Shown in pieces: positions 37,439 to 47,242 of a stretch of DNA of 64,000 nucleotides. The position numbers and the translations under genes are program-made. The first letter of the stretch is position 1. Each line of letters opens with the position of its first letter. The DNA is taken from the NCBI GenBank assembly GCA_022041995.1, contig CP074381.1, forward strand, positions 1,736,001 through 1,800,000, given 5' to 3'. The notes below the pieces were generated by a model. The model searched no databases, had not been told where the DNA came from, and saw only the letters and a program-made list of their open reading frames with translations. Source of the stretch: Cupriavidus necator (GTDB lineage: Bacteria > Pseudomonadota > Gammaproteobacteria > Burkholderiales > Burkholderiaceae).

Positions 37439-37525
37439 ATGGAGTACTACACCAAGGCGCACAACCACTACGGCGCGCTGGGCGCGGGGCGCTTCGGCAT
37501 GCTGACGGCGAACTTCAGGTTCTGA
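37439..37525 (+). pseudogene. Possible C-terminal remnant of an outer-membrane barrel protein
   Basis: 28-codon open frame immediately after livF, ending GRFGMLTANFRF-stop. A beta-strand-like end with a C-terminal Phe is what Omp85-recognised barrels carry. There is no ribosome site and the frame upstream has no start of its own. It could equally be a chance frame. Confidence 0.3.
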
Positions 37526-37580
37526 GGATTGCCCTGCTGCCGGCCGGCCGGCCGGGCTGAGCTGGCCTGGGCCATGGACT

Positions 37581-37617
37581 GCGGGTTCCGGCTGGATGCC
37601 GGACCCGCGGTTTTTTT
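37581..37617 (+). terminator. Rho-independent terminator after the liv operon
   Basis: Stem GCGGGTTCCGGC / GCCGGACCCGC (one bulged base) with loop TGGAT, followed by seven T. It ends transcription from the ligase-livKHMGF region ahead of the convergent lysP. Confidence 0.88.
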
Positions 37618-37659
37618 ATTTCCAGCGGTTGGCCGGGGCCGGCGCCTGGCGGCTGCCGT

Positions 37660-39188
37660 TCAGGCCGCCCGCCGTTCCTTCTGCGCTTCAACCTCGGGCG
37701 GAAACTCGAACGGCATATCCTCATAGTCGATCAGCCGCGACTTCTTCACGGCCCGGTACCCCCACCACAGCGCCAGGAACGCCGGCACGCCGATATAAGT
37801 CGCCACGATCTCCGGCCACCGGTTCGGAATATCCGCAAACGCCTGGTAGTTCTGCCCGGCCACGATCACCAGGCACAGCACCACGGTAAAGACGGGGCCG
37901 AAGGGATAGAGCGGCGAGCGGTACGCCAGCATGCTCACGTCATAGCCCTGGTGCACCAGCCCGCGACGGAAGCGGTAATGGCTGATGGCAATACCCAGCC
38001 AGGCAAAGAAGCCGGTCATGGCCGAAGTGTTGAGCAGCCACAGGTAGACCGCCTTGTCCCCGAACAGCGAACTGAAGAAGCACAGCGCGCCCACGGCGGT
38101 GGTGGCCAGCAGCGCATTGAACGGCACGCCGCTCACGGTCAGCTTGCCGAAGGCGCGTGGCGCGCGGCCGCTGACGGCCAGGCCGTAGAGGATCCGGGTC
38201 GATACATACATGCTGGAGGTGCCGGCCGAGAGCAGCGCGGTCAGCACCACCGCGTTCATCAGCCCCGCGGCAAAGGCCAGGCCGGCGTGGCGGAATACCA
38301 GCGCAAACGGGCTCACGCCCACGTCGGTGACATCGTTGCGCAGCAGGCTGGGATCGGTATAGGGAATCAGCACCCCGATGATCAGGATCGCGATCACATA
38401 GAACAGCAGGATGCGCCAGAAGGTCTGCCGGATCGCGCGCGGAGGGTCGTGGCCGGGTTCTCCGCTTCGCCGGCGGCCACGCCCACGGTTTCCGTGCCCT
38501 GGAAGGAGAAGCCCGCGATCATCGCCACGCCGATCATGGCCGGGATGCCGCCGACGAAGGGCGCGTCGCCAATGGTGAAGTTGTGCCAGCCAGACTGCGG
38601 GCCACCTTTCATGATGCCGAAGATCATCAGCAGGCCCACGCCCAGGAACACGATCACGGTCACCACCTTGATCAGCGCGAACCAGTACTCGGCCTCGCCG
38701 AAGCCGCGCACCGAGAACGCATTGAGCCCGAACATCAGCAGCAGGAACGCGGCGCTCCAGACCACGCCGGGCATTTCGGGGAACCAGTACTGCATCACCA
38801 GCTGCGCCGCGGTCAGTTCCACGGCGATGGTCACAGCCAGGCTGAACCAGTAGTTCCAGCCCAGCGCGAAGCCAAAGCCTTCGTCGACATAGAGTGCGCT
38901 GTAGGTGACAAAGGAGCCGGCCACCGGCATATGCACCGCCAGCTCGCCCAGGCTGGTCATCAGGCAATAGACCATCAGGCCGAGCAGGATATACATCAGC
39001 AGCGCGCCGCCGGGGCCGGCCTGCGCGATCGAGGCGCCCGAGGCCACGAACAGCCCGGTGCCGACCGCGCCGCCGATGGCGATCATGGTCAGGTGGCGGG
39101 CCTTGAGCTTGCGCTTGAGGTGGTCGTGCTCGACCACCGGGTGCTGGTGCTGGTGCTCGTGAGCGTGGGAGTGTGAGGGGGAAGACAT
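37660..39188 (-). CDS. lysP: Lysine-specific permease LysP-like, APC family (single-base frameshift)
   Basis: Twelve-helix proton-coupled amino acid permease very like E. coli LysP over its whole length: KARHLTMIAIGGAVGTGLFV, EEGFGFALGWNYW-type segment, RGFGEAEYWFALIKV, SFQGTETVGVAAGEAENPA, ILLFYVIAILIIGVLIPYT and WLLNTSAMTGFFAWLGIAIS. The frame breaks at 38441-38442: minus-strand CTCCGCG needs one more C to read LPRAIRQTFWRI. Repaired length is 509 aa. The N terminus has eight His within residues 6-23 (HSHAHEHQHQH...), not seen in E. coli LysP, which may bind metal. Divergent from the fadB run. Confidence 0.88.
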
Positions 39189-39464
39189 CAGGGTCACTGG
39201 ACCTTCCGCCGATCCGGCATCTTGTGGAGCCCGGGCGGCAAAAAATGAAAAGCCGCGAGTCTACCGTGTCGGCTCGCGCGATTTGTCCGTGTCGGTCAAA
39301 TAAAGTCCGATACTGGTTTAGAGGCGGCACTCAGTCGCACTCCGCAAGTGCGCTATCCGGCATGGCAGGGCAATTTGGCGCTGGGTTAAGCGGCCCCTCC
39401 ATGCATCGCGATCACGGGCGGCATTCGCGCCGCGCATGTCGCCGGATAAGTCCGAAAATTAAAA
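39189..39464. other. Divergent intergenic region lysP / fadB run
   Basis: No gene recognised; short frames on both strands lack motifs. With the promoter and leader of the fadB run the gap totals 491 bp. Confidence 0.5.
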
Positions 39465-39493
39465 TTGAACGACCGTGCTATTTTGTGTATGCT
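39465..39493 (+). promoter_or_regulatory. Predicted promoter of the fadB run with embedded operator
   Basis: TTGAAC (39465-39470), 17 bp, TATGCT (39488-39493). The candidate operator GAACGACCGTGC at 39467-39478 overlaps the -35 box and spacer, so a bound repressor would block RNA polymerase. The flanking TAAAATT and CTATTTT match the sites at 30419 and 54141. Confidence 0.6.
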
Positions 39494-39679
39494 TGTTTCG
39501 CTCAAGCGCCGGAAGGCGTTACGGGGCGCGGGAAAGCGGCAGGTCGGGGCGGAGGGTTTACCCGCCCATGACGGCCACCTCCCGCAGCAGTCGCCGGCCG
39601 CCGCTGGCCGCGCCGTGTAGTGGAAAATGCATTCGAGAATTCGAATCCCGAGACAACTTTTGACACCAAAGGAACCAGC

Positions 39680-41761
39680 ATGACAGCGCAGTATCAGGTT
39701 CAGGACGGCGTAGCCGTCATCACGCTCGACAATCCCCCTGTCAACGGCCTGGGTCACAGCACCCGGCTTGGCATCGTCGAAGGCATGACCCGTGCGCTGG
39801 ACGATGCCGCCGTCAAGGCCATCGTCATCACCGGCGCTGGCAAGGCTTTCTCGGGCGGCGCCGACATCCGTGAATTCAATACGCCCAAGGCCATGCAGGA
39901 GCCGACGCTGCACTCGGTGATCCGCGTGCTGGAAGGCTCGTCCAAGCCGGTCGTGGCCGCCGTGCACTCGGTCGCCATGGGTGGCGGCCTGGAACTGGCG
40001 CTTGGCTGCAACTACCGCGTGGCGTCCAAGGGTGCGCAGATCGCGCTGCCGGAAGTGAAGCTGGGCCTGCTGCCCGGCGCCGGCGGCACGCAGCGCCTGC
40101 CGCGCGTGATCGGCCTGGAGGCCGCGGCCAACATGATCGTGTCGGGCACCCCGGTGCTGTCCGAGAAGTTCGCCGGCACCAAACTGTTCGACGAGATCGT
40201 CGACGGTGACGTGCTGCCCGCGGCGGTCAAGTTCGCGCAGAACGTCGGTGCCGCCACCGGCCCGCACCCCAAGGTGCGCGACCTGAAGGTGCGCCACGAG
40301 AACCCCGAAGGCTACCTGGGCTTTGCCCGCAACACCGTGGCCGCGATGGCCAAGAACTTCCCGGCACCGCTGAAGTGCCTGGAAGCGGTGGCCGGCTCGC
40401 TCAAGCCGTTCGAGCAAGGTCTCAAGGAAGAGCGCGAGGGCTTCCTGTTCCTGGTGACCACCCCGGAATCGCGCGCGCTGCGCCACGCCTTCTTTGGCGA
40501 GCGTGCCGCCAGCAAGATTCCCGATGTGCCTGAAGGCACCGCGACCCGCAAGATCGAGAAGGTCGCCGTGATCGGCGCCGGCACCATGGGTGGCGGCATC
40601 AGCATGAACTTCCTGAACGCGGGCATCCCGGTCACCATCCTGGAAACCAAGCAGGAAGCGCTGGACCGCGGCGTCGGCATCATCCGCAAGAATTATGAGA
40701 ACAGCGCGAAGAAGGGCAAGCTGACCCAGGAGAAGGTGGAGCAGCGCATGGGCCTGCTGTCGACCACGCTGTCCTATGACGAGATCAAGGACGCCGACCT
40801 GGTTATCGAAGCCGTCTTCGAAGAAATGGGCGTCAAGGAAATCGTCTTCAAGAAGCTGGACGAAGTGATGAAGCAAGGCGCGATCCTGGCTTCGAACACC
40901 TCCACGCTGGACGTCAACAAGATCGCCTCGTTCACCAAGCGTCCGCAGGACGTGGTCGGCATGCACTTCTTCAGCCCGGCCAACGTGATGAAGCTGCTGG
41001 AAGTGGTTCGCGGCGAGAAGACCGGCAAGGACGTGCTGGCCACGGTCATGCAGCTCGGCAAGAAGATCAAGAAGACTGCGGTGGTGTCGGGTGTGTGCGA
41101 CGGCTTTATCGGCAACCGCATGATCGAGCAGTACAGCCGCCAGGCCGGTTACCTGCTGGACGAAGGCGCGCTGCCCGAGCAAGTGGACAAGGCCATCGAG
41201 AAGTTCGGTTTTGCCATGGGCCCGTTCCGCATGGGCGACCTGGCCGGCAACGACATCGGCTGGGCCATCCGCAAGCGCCGCGCCGTGGACAAGCCTGACA
41301 TCCAGTACTCCAAGACCGCCGACCTGCTGTGCGAAATGGGCCGCTACGGCCAGAAGACCGGCGCGGGCTGGTACGACTACAAGGCGGGCGACCGCAAGCC
41401 GTACCCGAACCAGCAGGTCAACGACATGATCGTGCAGCACTCGAAGGACCTGGGCATCACCCGCCGCAAGATCTCTGATGAAGAGATCGTCGAGCGCTTG
41501 GTGTTCGCGCTGGTCAACGAAGGCGCCAAGATCCTGGAGGAAGGCATTGCCTCCAAGGCCTCGGATATCGACATGGTGTACCTGACCGGCTACGGCTTCC
41601 CGCTGTTCCGCGGCGGCCCGATGCTGTACGCGGACCAGGTCGGCCTGTACAACGTGGCGCTGGCCATGAAGCGCTACGCCAAGGGCTACCACGGCGAAGC
41701 CTGGCAGGTCGCGCCGCTGCTGCAGAAGCTGGCGGACGAAGGCAAGGGCTTCAACGGTTAA
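39680..41761 (+). CDS. fadB: Bifunctional enoyl-CoA hydratase / 3-hydroxyacyl-CoA dehydrogenase
   Basis: Two consecutive beta-oxidation steps in one 693-aa protein. The ATG at 39680 follows AAAGGAACC. The hydratase domain has paired catalytic Glu105 (GGLELALG) and Glu125 (ALPEVKLG), 20 residues apart as in FadB. The dehydrogenase domain has the NAD fold GAGTMG at 299-304 and the His429 / Glu441 pair (GMHFFSPANVMKLLEVV). The C terminus continues with two helical dehydrogenase domains. It opens a long plus-strand acyl-CoA gene run under a predicted repressible promoter. Confidence 0.95.
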   Translation: MTAQYQVQDGVAVITLDNPPVNGLGHSTRLGIVEGMTRALDDAAVKAIVITGAGKAFSGGADIREFNTPKAMQEPTLHSVIRVLEGSSKPVVAAVHSVAMGGGLELALGCNYRVASKGAQIALPEVKLGLLPGAGGTQRLPRVIGLEAAANMIVSGTPVLSEKFAGTKLFDEIVDGDVLPAAVKFAQNVGAATGPHPKVRDLKVRHENPEGYLGFARNTVAAMAKNFPAPLKCLEAVAGSLKPFEQGLKEEREGFLFLVTTPESRALRHAFFGERAASKIPDVPEGTATRKIEKVAVIGAGTMGGGISMNFLNAGIPVTILETKQEALDRGVGIIRKNYENSAKKGKLTQEKVEQRMGLLSTTLSYDEIKDADLVIEAVFEEMGVKEIVFKKLDEVMKQGAILASNTSTLDVNKIASFTKRPQDVVGMHFFSPANVMKLLEVVRGEKTGKDVLATVMQLGKKIKKTAVVSGVCDGFIGNRMIEQYSRQAGYLLDEGALPEQVDKAIEKFGFAMGPFRMGDLAGNDIGWAIRKRRAVDKPDIQYSKTADLLCEMGRYGQKTGAGWYDYKAGDRKPYPNQQVNDMIVQHSKDLGITRRKISDEEIVERLVFALVNEGAKILEEGIASKASDIDMVYLTGYGFPLFRGGPMLYADQVGLYNVALAMKRYAKGYHGEAWQVAPLLQKLADEGKGFNG

Positions 41762-41793
41762 TACCGTCAAGCAAGGTTCAGCCTGGAGCTGAG

Positions 41794-42438
41794 ATGAACA
41801 CCGTCATCGGACCGGACGATTGCCTGCTGGTGATCGACGTGCAGAACGACTTCATGCCGGGCGGCGCGCTTGCCGTGCCTCACGGCGATGAAGTGGTGCC
41901 CGTCATTAACCGGCTGGCGCGCGCGTTCGGTCATGTGGTGCTGACGCAGGACTGGCATCCCGCCGCGCATGTTTCCTTTGCGGCCAACCATGCCGGCACG
42001 CAGCCGTTCCAGTCGCTGACGCTGCCGTACGGGCCGCAGGTGCTGTGGCCGGTGCATTGCGTGCAGGGCACGCCCGGCGCCGCGCTGCATGCGGGGCTCA
42101 GCGTGCCGCACGCGCGGCTGGTGATCCGCAAGGGCCACCACGCCGACGTGGACAGCTACTCCGCCTTCCTGGAGGCGGACCGCACCACGCGCACCGGACT
42201 GGCTGGCTACCTGCGCGAGCATGGCGTGAAGCGCGTGTTCTGCGCGGGCCTGGCGACGGACTATTGCGTGGCCTGGAGTGCGCTCGATGCGCGCGCCGCG
42301 GGCTTTGCCGCCGCGGTGATCGAGGATGCCTGCCGCGCCATCGACCTGGACGGGTCGCTGGCCAGGGCATGGCAGGACCTCGGCGCCGCCGGCGTTGCGC
42401 GCGTCACGTCCGCTGAACTGCTGAAGGGCCAGGGCTGA
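41794..42438 (+). CDS. pncA: Nicotinamidase
   Basis: Converts nicotinamide to nicotinate for NAD salvage. 214 aa with the catalytic triad Asp15 (IDVQNDF), Lys113 (VIRKGHH) and Cys158 (ATDYCVAW), plus the metal pair Asp53/His55 (QDWHP). The DSYSAF segment is typical of true nicotinamidases rather than generic isochorismatases. It lies 32 bp after fadB and 47 bp before the thiolase, so it is embedded in the beta-oxidation run; NAD supply for the dehydrogenase step is a plausible link. Confidence 0.9.
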   Translation: MNTVIGPDDCLLVIDVQNDFMPGGALAVPHGDEVVPVINRLARAFGHVVLTQDWHPAAHVSFAANHAGTQPFQSLTLPYGPQVLWPVHCVQGTPGAALHAGLSVPHARLVIRKGHHADVDSYSAFLEADRTTRTGLAGYLREHGVKRVFCAGLATDYCVAWSALDARAAGFAAAVIEDACRAIDLDGSLARAWQDLGAAGVARVTSAELLKGQG

Positions 42439-42485
42439 ACCGAACCACCGAACTGAACGACACAAGAGATTCCGAGGAGCAAGAC

Positions 42486-43664
42486 ATGAACGAAGCAGTC
42501 ATCGTATCCACCGCACGGACCCCCCTGGCCAAGAGCTGGAAGGGCGCCTTCAACATGACCCACGGCGCCACGCTCGGTGGTCATGCCGTCCAGCACGCCA
42601 TTGCCCGCGCCAAGATCGAGGCCGCCGAAGTGGAAGACGTGCTGATGGGCTGCGCCAACCCGGAAGGCGCCACCGGCGCCAACATCGCTCGCCAGATCGC
42701 ACTGCGCGCCGGCTGCCCGGTGACCGTGCCCGGCGCCACCGTCAACCGCTTCTGCTCGTCTGGCCTGCAGACCATCGCCATGGCCGCGCAGCGCGTGATC
42801 GCCGATGAGGGTGACATCTTCGTCGCCGGCGGCGTGGAAAGCATCTCGTGCGTGCAGCAGGAGATGAACCGCCATATGGTCCAGGAAAGCTGGCTGCTGA
42901 AGAACAAGCCGGAAATCTACTGGAACATGCTGCAGACCGCTGAGAACGTGGCCAAGCGCTACAACATCTCGAAGGAGCGCCAGGACGAGTACGGCGTGCG
43001 CAGCCAGCAACGCGCCGCCGCCGGGCTGGAAGCCGGCAAGTTCAAGGACGAGATCGTGCCGATGACGGTGCTGGCGGGCGTGGCCGACAAGTCGACCGGC
43101 CAGCTGGTGACCAAGGAAGTCACCATCTCTGCCGACGAAGGCATCCGCGCCGATACCACGCTGGAAGGCGTGGCCAAGATCCGCAGCGCCGTGCCGGGTG
43201 GCGTGATCACCGCCGGCAATGCCTCGCAGTTCTCGGACGGCGCTTCGGCGGCCGTGGTCATGAACGCACGCGTGGCCGAGGCCCGCGGCCTGCAGCCGCT
43301 GGGCGTGTTCCGCGGCTTCGCCGTGGCTGGCTGCGAGCCGGACGAGATGGGCATCGGCCCGGTCTTTGCCGTGCCCAAGCTGCTGAAGAAGGCTGGCCTG
43401 AAGGTCGACGACATCGGCCTGTGGGAGCTGAACGAAGCTTTCGCGGTGCAGGTGCTGTACTGCGCCGATACGCTGGGCATCCCGATGGACCGCCTCAACG
43501 TCAACGGCGGCGCCATCGCCGTGGGCCACCCCTACGGTGTCTCGGGCGCGCGCCTGGTCGGCCATGCGCTGATCGAAGGCAAGCGCCGCGGCGTCAAGTA
43601 CGTGGTCGTGACCATGTGCATCGGCGGTGGCCAGGGTGCGGCCGGCCTGTTCGAAGTCCTGTAA
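42486..43664 (+). CDS. Acetyl-CoA acyltransferase (thiolase)
   Basis: Thiolytic cleavage of 3-ketoacyl-CoA, the last step of beta-oxidation. 392 aa; GAGGAG precedes the ATG. The full catalytic set is Cys90 ([11 protein letters not shown]), His348 ([12 protein letters not shown]) and Cys378 (TMCIGGGQG), at positions matching the well-studied biosynthetic thiolases. NEAFAVQ is the fourth signature. Context with FadB and acyl-CoA dehydrogenase favours a degradative role. It is followed by a 244-bp gap of nested palindromes. Confidence 0.95.
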   Translation: MNEAVIVSTARTPLAKSWKGAFNMTHGATLGGHAVQHAIARAKIEAAEVEDVLMGCANPEGATGANIARQIALRAGCPVTVPGATVNRFCSSGLQTIAMAAQRVIADEGDIFVAGGVESISCVQQEMNRHMVQESWLLKNKPEIYWNMLQTAENVAKRYNISKERQDEYGVRSQQRAAAGLEAGKFKDEIVPMTVLAGVADKSTGQLVTKEVTISADEGIRADTTLEGVAKIRSAVPGGVITAGNASQFSDGASAAVVMNARVAEARGLQPLGVFRGFAVAGCEPDEMGIGPVFAVPKLLKKAGLKVDDIGLWELNEAFAVQVLYCADTLGIPMDRLNVNGGAIAVGHPYGVSGARLVGHALIEGKRRGVKYVVVTMCIGGGQGAAGLFEVL

Positions 43665-43697
43665 CGGCTGACAACCCGGACAGACTGCCGGTTTGCG

Positions 43698-43816
43698 CCC
43701 CTCTCCCGTTTGGGGAGAGGGGCAGGGGGTGAGGGCAGGCGCTGGCATACCACCGGCCTGTACTTCGTAGTACCGTCCGGCCCTCACCCCAACCCTCTCC
43801 CGCATGCGGGAGAGGG
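43698..43816. repeat. Nested palindromic repeat (CTCTCCC family), copy 1
   Basis: Two hairpins built on CCCTCTCCC / GGGAGAGGG (43698-43722, and a perfect 24-bp palindrome at 43793-43816), with GTGAGGGC (43729-43736) and GCCCTCAC (43780-43787) pairing between them. A related hairpin lies at 56915-56940. It is a dispersed extragenic palindrome inside the beta-oxidation run and may shape mRNA stability there. Confidence 0.75.
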
Positions 43817-43908
43817 AGCACCCACACGGTGATTCAAAACCCCGGCGGCTCGCACCAAAAGACAAAAGAACTCGCGGCACGCCACGCAGTGCGCCGCATG
43901 GAGACACC

Positions 43909-45771
43909 ATGTCGATGATCCTTTCCCGCCGCGACCTGAACTTCGTGCTGTACGAATGGCTAAAGGTCGACGAGCTCACGCGCATCCCGCGCTATGCCGA
44001 CCACTCGCGCGAGACCTTCGACGCCGCGCTGGACACCTGCGAAAAGATCGCCACCGACCTGTTCGCGCCGCACAACAAGAAGAACGACCAGCAGGAACCG
44101 CATTTCGACGGCGAGACCGTCAGCATCATCCCCGAGGTCAGCACCGCGCTGAAGGCCTTCTGCGAGGCCGGGCTGATGGCCGCCGGCCAGGACTATGAGC
44201 TGGGCGGCATGCAGCTGCCGGTGGTGGTCGAGAAGGCCGGCTTTGCCTACTTCAAGGGTGCCAACGTCGGCACCAGCTCATACCCGTTCCTGACCATCGG
44301 CAACGCCAACTTGCTGCTCGCGCACGGCACGCCGGCGCAGGTCGAGACCTTCGTCAAGCCGGAGATGGAAGGGCGCTTCTTCGGCACCATGTGCCTGTCC
44401 GAGCCGCAGGCGGGATCGTCGCTGTCGGACATCACCACGCGCGCCGAGTACGAGGGCGAGTCGCCGCTGGGCGCGCAGTACCGGCTGCGCGGCAACAAGA
44501 TGTGGATCTCCGCCGGCGAACACGAGCTGTCGGACAATATCGTCCACCTGGTGCTGGCCAAGATCCCGGGCCCGGACGGCAAGCTGATCCCGGGCGTGAA
44601 GGGCATCTCGCTCTTCATCGTGCCCAAGTACCTGGTCAACAAGGACGGCTCGCTGGGCGAGCACAACGACGTGGTGCTGGCCGGCCTGAACCACAAGATG
44701 GGCTACCGCGGCACCACCAACTGCCTGCTGAACTTCGGCGAAGGCATGAAGTACCAGCCGGGCGGAAAGGCCGGTGCGGTCGGCTACCTGGTGGGCGAGC
44801 CGCACAAGGGCCTGGCCTGCATGTTCCACATGATGAACGAGGCGCGCATCGGCGTGGGCCTGGGCGCGGTGATGCTGGGCTATACCGGCTACCTGCATGC
44901 GCTGGACTACGCGCGCAACCGCCCGCAAGGCCGCCCGGTCGGCCCCGGCGGCAAGGATGCGGCCAGCCCGCAGGTAAAGCTGGTCGAGCACGCCGACATC
45001 CGCCGCATGCTGCTGGCGCAGAAGAGCTATGTCGAAGGCGGCCTGGCGCTGAACCTGTATTGCGCGCGCCTGGTCGACGAGGAAGAGGCCGCGGCGGCCG
45101 CCGGCGACGAGGCCGCGCATGCGCGCCTGGCGCTGCTGCTCGACATCCTGACGCCGATCGCCAAGAGCTGGCCGTCGCAATGGTGCCTGGAGGCCAACAA
45201 CCTGGCGATCCAGGTGCATGGCGGCTACGGCTACACGCGCGAGTACAACGTCGAGCAGTTCTACCGCGACAACCGCCTCAACCCGATCCACGAAGGCACG
45301 CACGGCATCCAGGGCCTGGACCTGCTGGGCCGCAAGGTGGTGATGAAGGATGGCGCGGCCTTCAAGCTGCTGGGCGAGCGCATGCAGGACACCATCGGCC
45401 GCGCGCTCGCCGCCGGCGATGCCGAGCTGTCGCAGCAGGCAGGCGCCCTCGGCGCCGCCGCCAAACGCCTGGCCGAGGTCACGCAGGCGCTGTGGAGCGC
45501 GGGCGACCCCAACGTGACGCTGGCCAATGCCTCGGTCTACCTGGAGGCTTTCGGGCACGTGGTGGTGGCGTGGATCTGGCTGGAGCAGGCGCTGCTGGCA
45601 CAAGCCGCGCTGCCGCGTGCGAACGGCAAGGAAGACGAGGACTTCTACCGCGGCAAGCTGGCCGCGGCGGCGTACTTCTTCCGCTGGGAGCTGCCCAAGG
45701 CCGGCCCGCAGCTGGCGCTGCTTGAGTCGCTCGACCGCACCACGCTCGACATGCAGGACGCGTGGTTCTGA
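43909..45771 (+). CDS. Acyl-CoA dehydrogenase, ~600-aa class
   Basis: FAD-dependent first step of beta-oxidation. 620 aa from the ATG at 43909 with GGAGACACC upstream; the next ORF codons upstream cross the palindromic repeat and were dropped. Landmarks are FFGTMCLSEPQAGSSLSD (FAD/substrate loop), GNKMWISAGEH, QVHGGYGYTREYNVEQFYRDNR and the catalytic-Glu segment IHEGTHGIQGLDLLGRK. The extra C-terminal domain (about residues 480-610) marks the larger DmdC/AcdA-type subfamily. It lies between thiolase and an SDR. Confidence 0.94.
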   Translation: MSMILSRRDLNFVLYEWLKVDELTRIPRYADHSRETFDAALDTCEKIATDLFAPHNKKNDQQEPHFDGETVSIIPEVSTALKAFCEAGLMAAGQDYELGGMQLPVVVEKAGFAYFKGANVGTSSYPFLTIGNANLLLAHGTPAQVETFVKPEMEGRFFGTMCLSEPQAGSSLSDITTRAEYEGESPLGAQYRLRGNKMWISAGEHELSDNIVHLVLAKIPGPDGKLIPGVKGISLFIVPKYLVNKDGSLGEHNDVVLAGLNHKMGYRGTTNCLLNFGEGMKYQPGGKAGAVGYLVGEPHKGLACMFHMMNEARIGVGLGAVMLGYTGYLHALDYARNRPQGRPVGPGGKDAASPQVKLVEHADIRRMLLAQKSYVEGGLALNLYCARLVDEEEAAAAAGDEAAHARLALLLDILTPIAKSWPSQWCLEANNLAIQVHGGYGYTREYNVEQFYRDNRLNPIHEGTHGIQGLDLLGRKVVMKDGAAFKLLGERMQDTIGRALAAGDAELSQQAGALGAAAKRLAEVTQALWSAGDPNVTLANASVYLEAFGHVVVAWIWLEQALLAQAALPRANGKEDEDFYRGKLAAAAYFFRWELPKAGPQLALLESLDRTTLDMQDAWF

Positions 45772-45817
45772 GCAGCGCTCGCCCATCCCCGAACACTACA
45801 GAACGAAGGAAGACAAT

Positions 45818-46599
<782 letters not shown>

Positions 46600-46607
46600 G
46601 TCAGGCA

Positions 46608-46648
46608 AGGGCAATCCGGCGCCGCTTGGCGGAATGCCGGATTGCCCT
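46608..46648 (+). terminator. Strong hairpin between SDR and thioesterase
   Basis: Perfect 13-bp stem AGGGCAATCCGGC / GCCGGATTGCCCT with a 15-nt loop, 9 bp after the SDR stop. No T run follows, so it may be a partial terminator or a processing and stability element within the run. Confidence 0.55.
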
Positions 46649-46711
46649 CAAACTTGGGGCCTGCGCGAGGCCAGTCCTCGCTGGCACCCCATTTCCGGAC
46701 TTGCATTTGCC

Positions 46712-47149
46712 ATGAACCAGTTCAAAGGCCCCCTGACTCACATCCCCTTCCTTGCCGATCTCGGCGTGACCTGCAACTTCGCCGAAGGCGGGCGCAGCGA
46801 GATTGCGCTGCCGATCGAGAAGCGCCATCAGAACAGCTGGGACATGGCCCACGGCGGCGTGATCATGACGCTGCTCGACGTGGCCATGGCGGTGGCCGGC
46901 CGCAGCAGCGACGCAGACGGCCGGGGCGTGGTCACCATCGAGATGAAGACCAGCTTCATGGCACCGGGGCGCGGCGCGCTGAGCGCGCGCGGCACCACCG
47001 TGCACCGCACCACCACCATGGTGTTCTGCGAAGGCGAGATCGTCGATGCCGACGGCAAGACCGTGGCGCGCGGCTCGGGCACCTTCAAGTACATCCGGCG
47101 CATGCCGCCGCAGCGCCCGGGTGAAACCGATACCGGTGCCGACGGCTGA
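46712..47149 (+). CDS. PaaI-type hotdog acyl-CoA thioesterase
   Basis: Hydrolyses acyl-CoA (often aryl- or medium-chain) to free acid. 145 aa hotdog fold; NSWDMAHGGVIMTLLDVAMAVAG is the catalytic helix region of the 4HBT/PaaI family, and TIEMKTSFMAPG is the following strand pair. The ATG at 46712 lacks a clear ribosome site; the preceding open frame runs through the strong hairpin and is unlikely to be coding. Probably recycles CoA when intermediates build up. Confidence 0.85.
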   Translation: MNQFKGPLTHIPFLADLGVTCNFAEGGRSEIALPIEKRHQNSWDMAHGGVIMTLLDVAMAVAGRSSDADGRGVVTIEMKTSFMAPGRGALSARGTTVHRTTTMVFCEGEIVDADGKTVARGSGTFKYIRRMPPQRPGETDTGADG

Positions 47150-47242
47150 GCGCCGGCACCGACGCAGCAGACGGGGCAGTGCGGCTGTCCCTCCCGACGC
47201 AGTCTTCAAGCTGTTCCATATTCTTACTGAAAGGCATCGATC

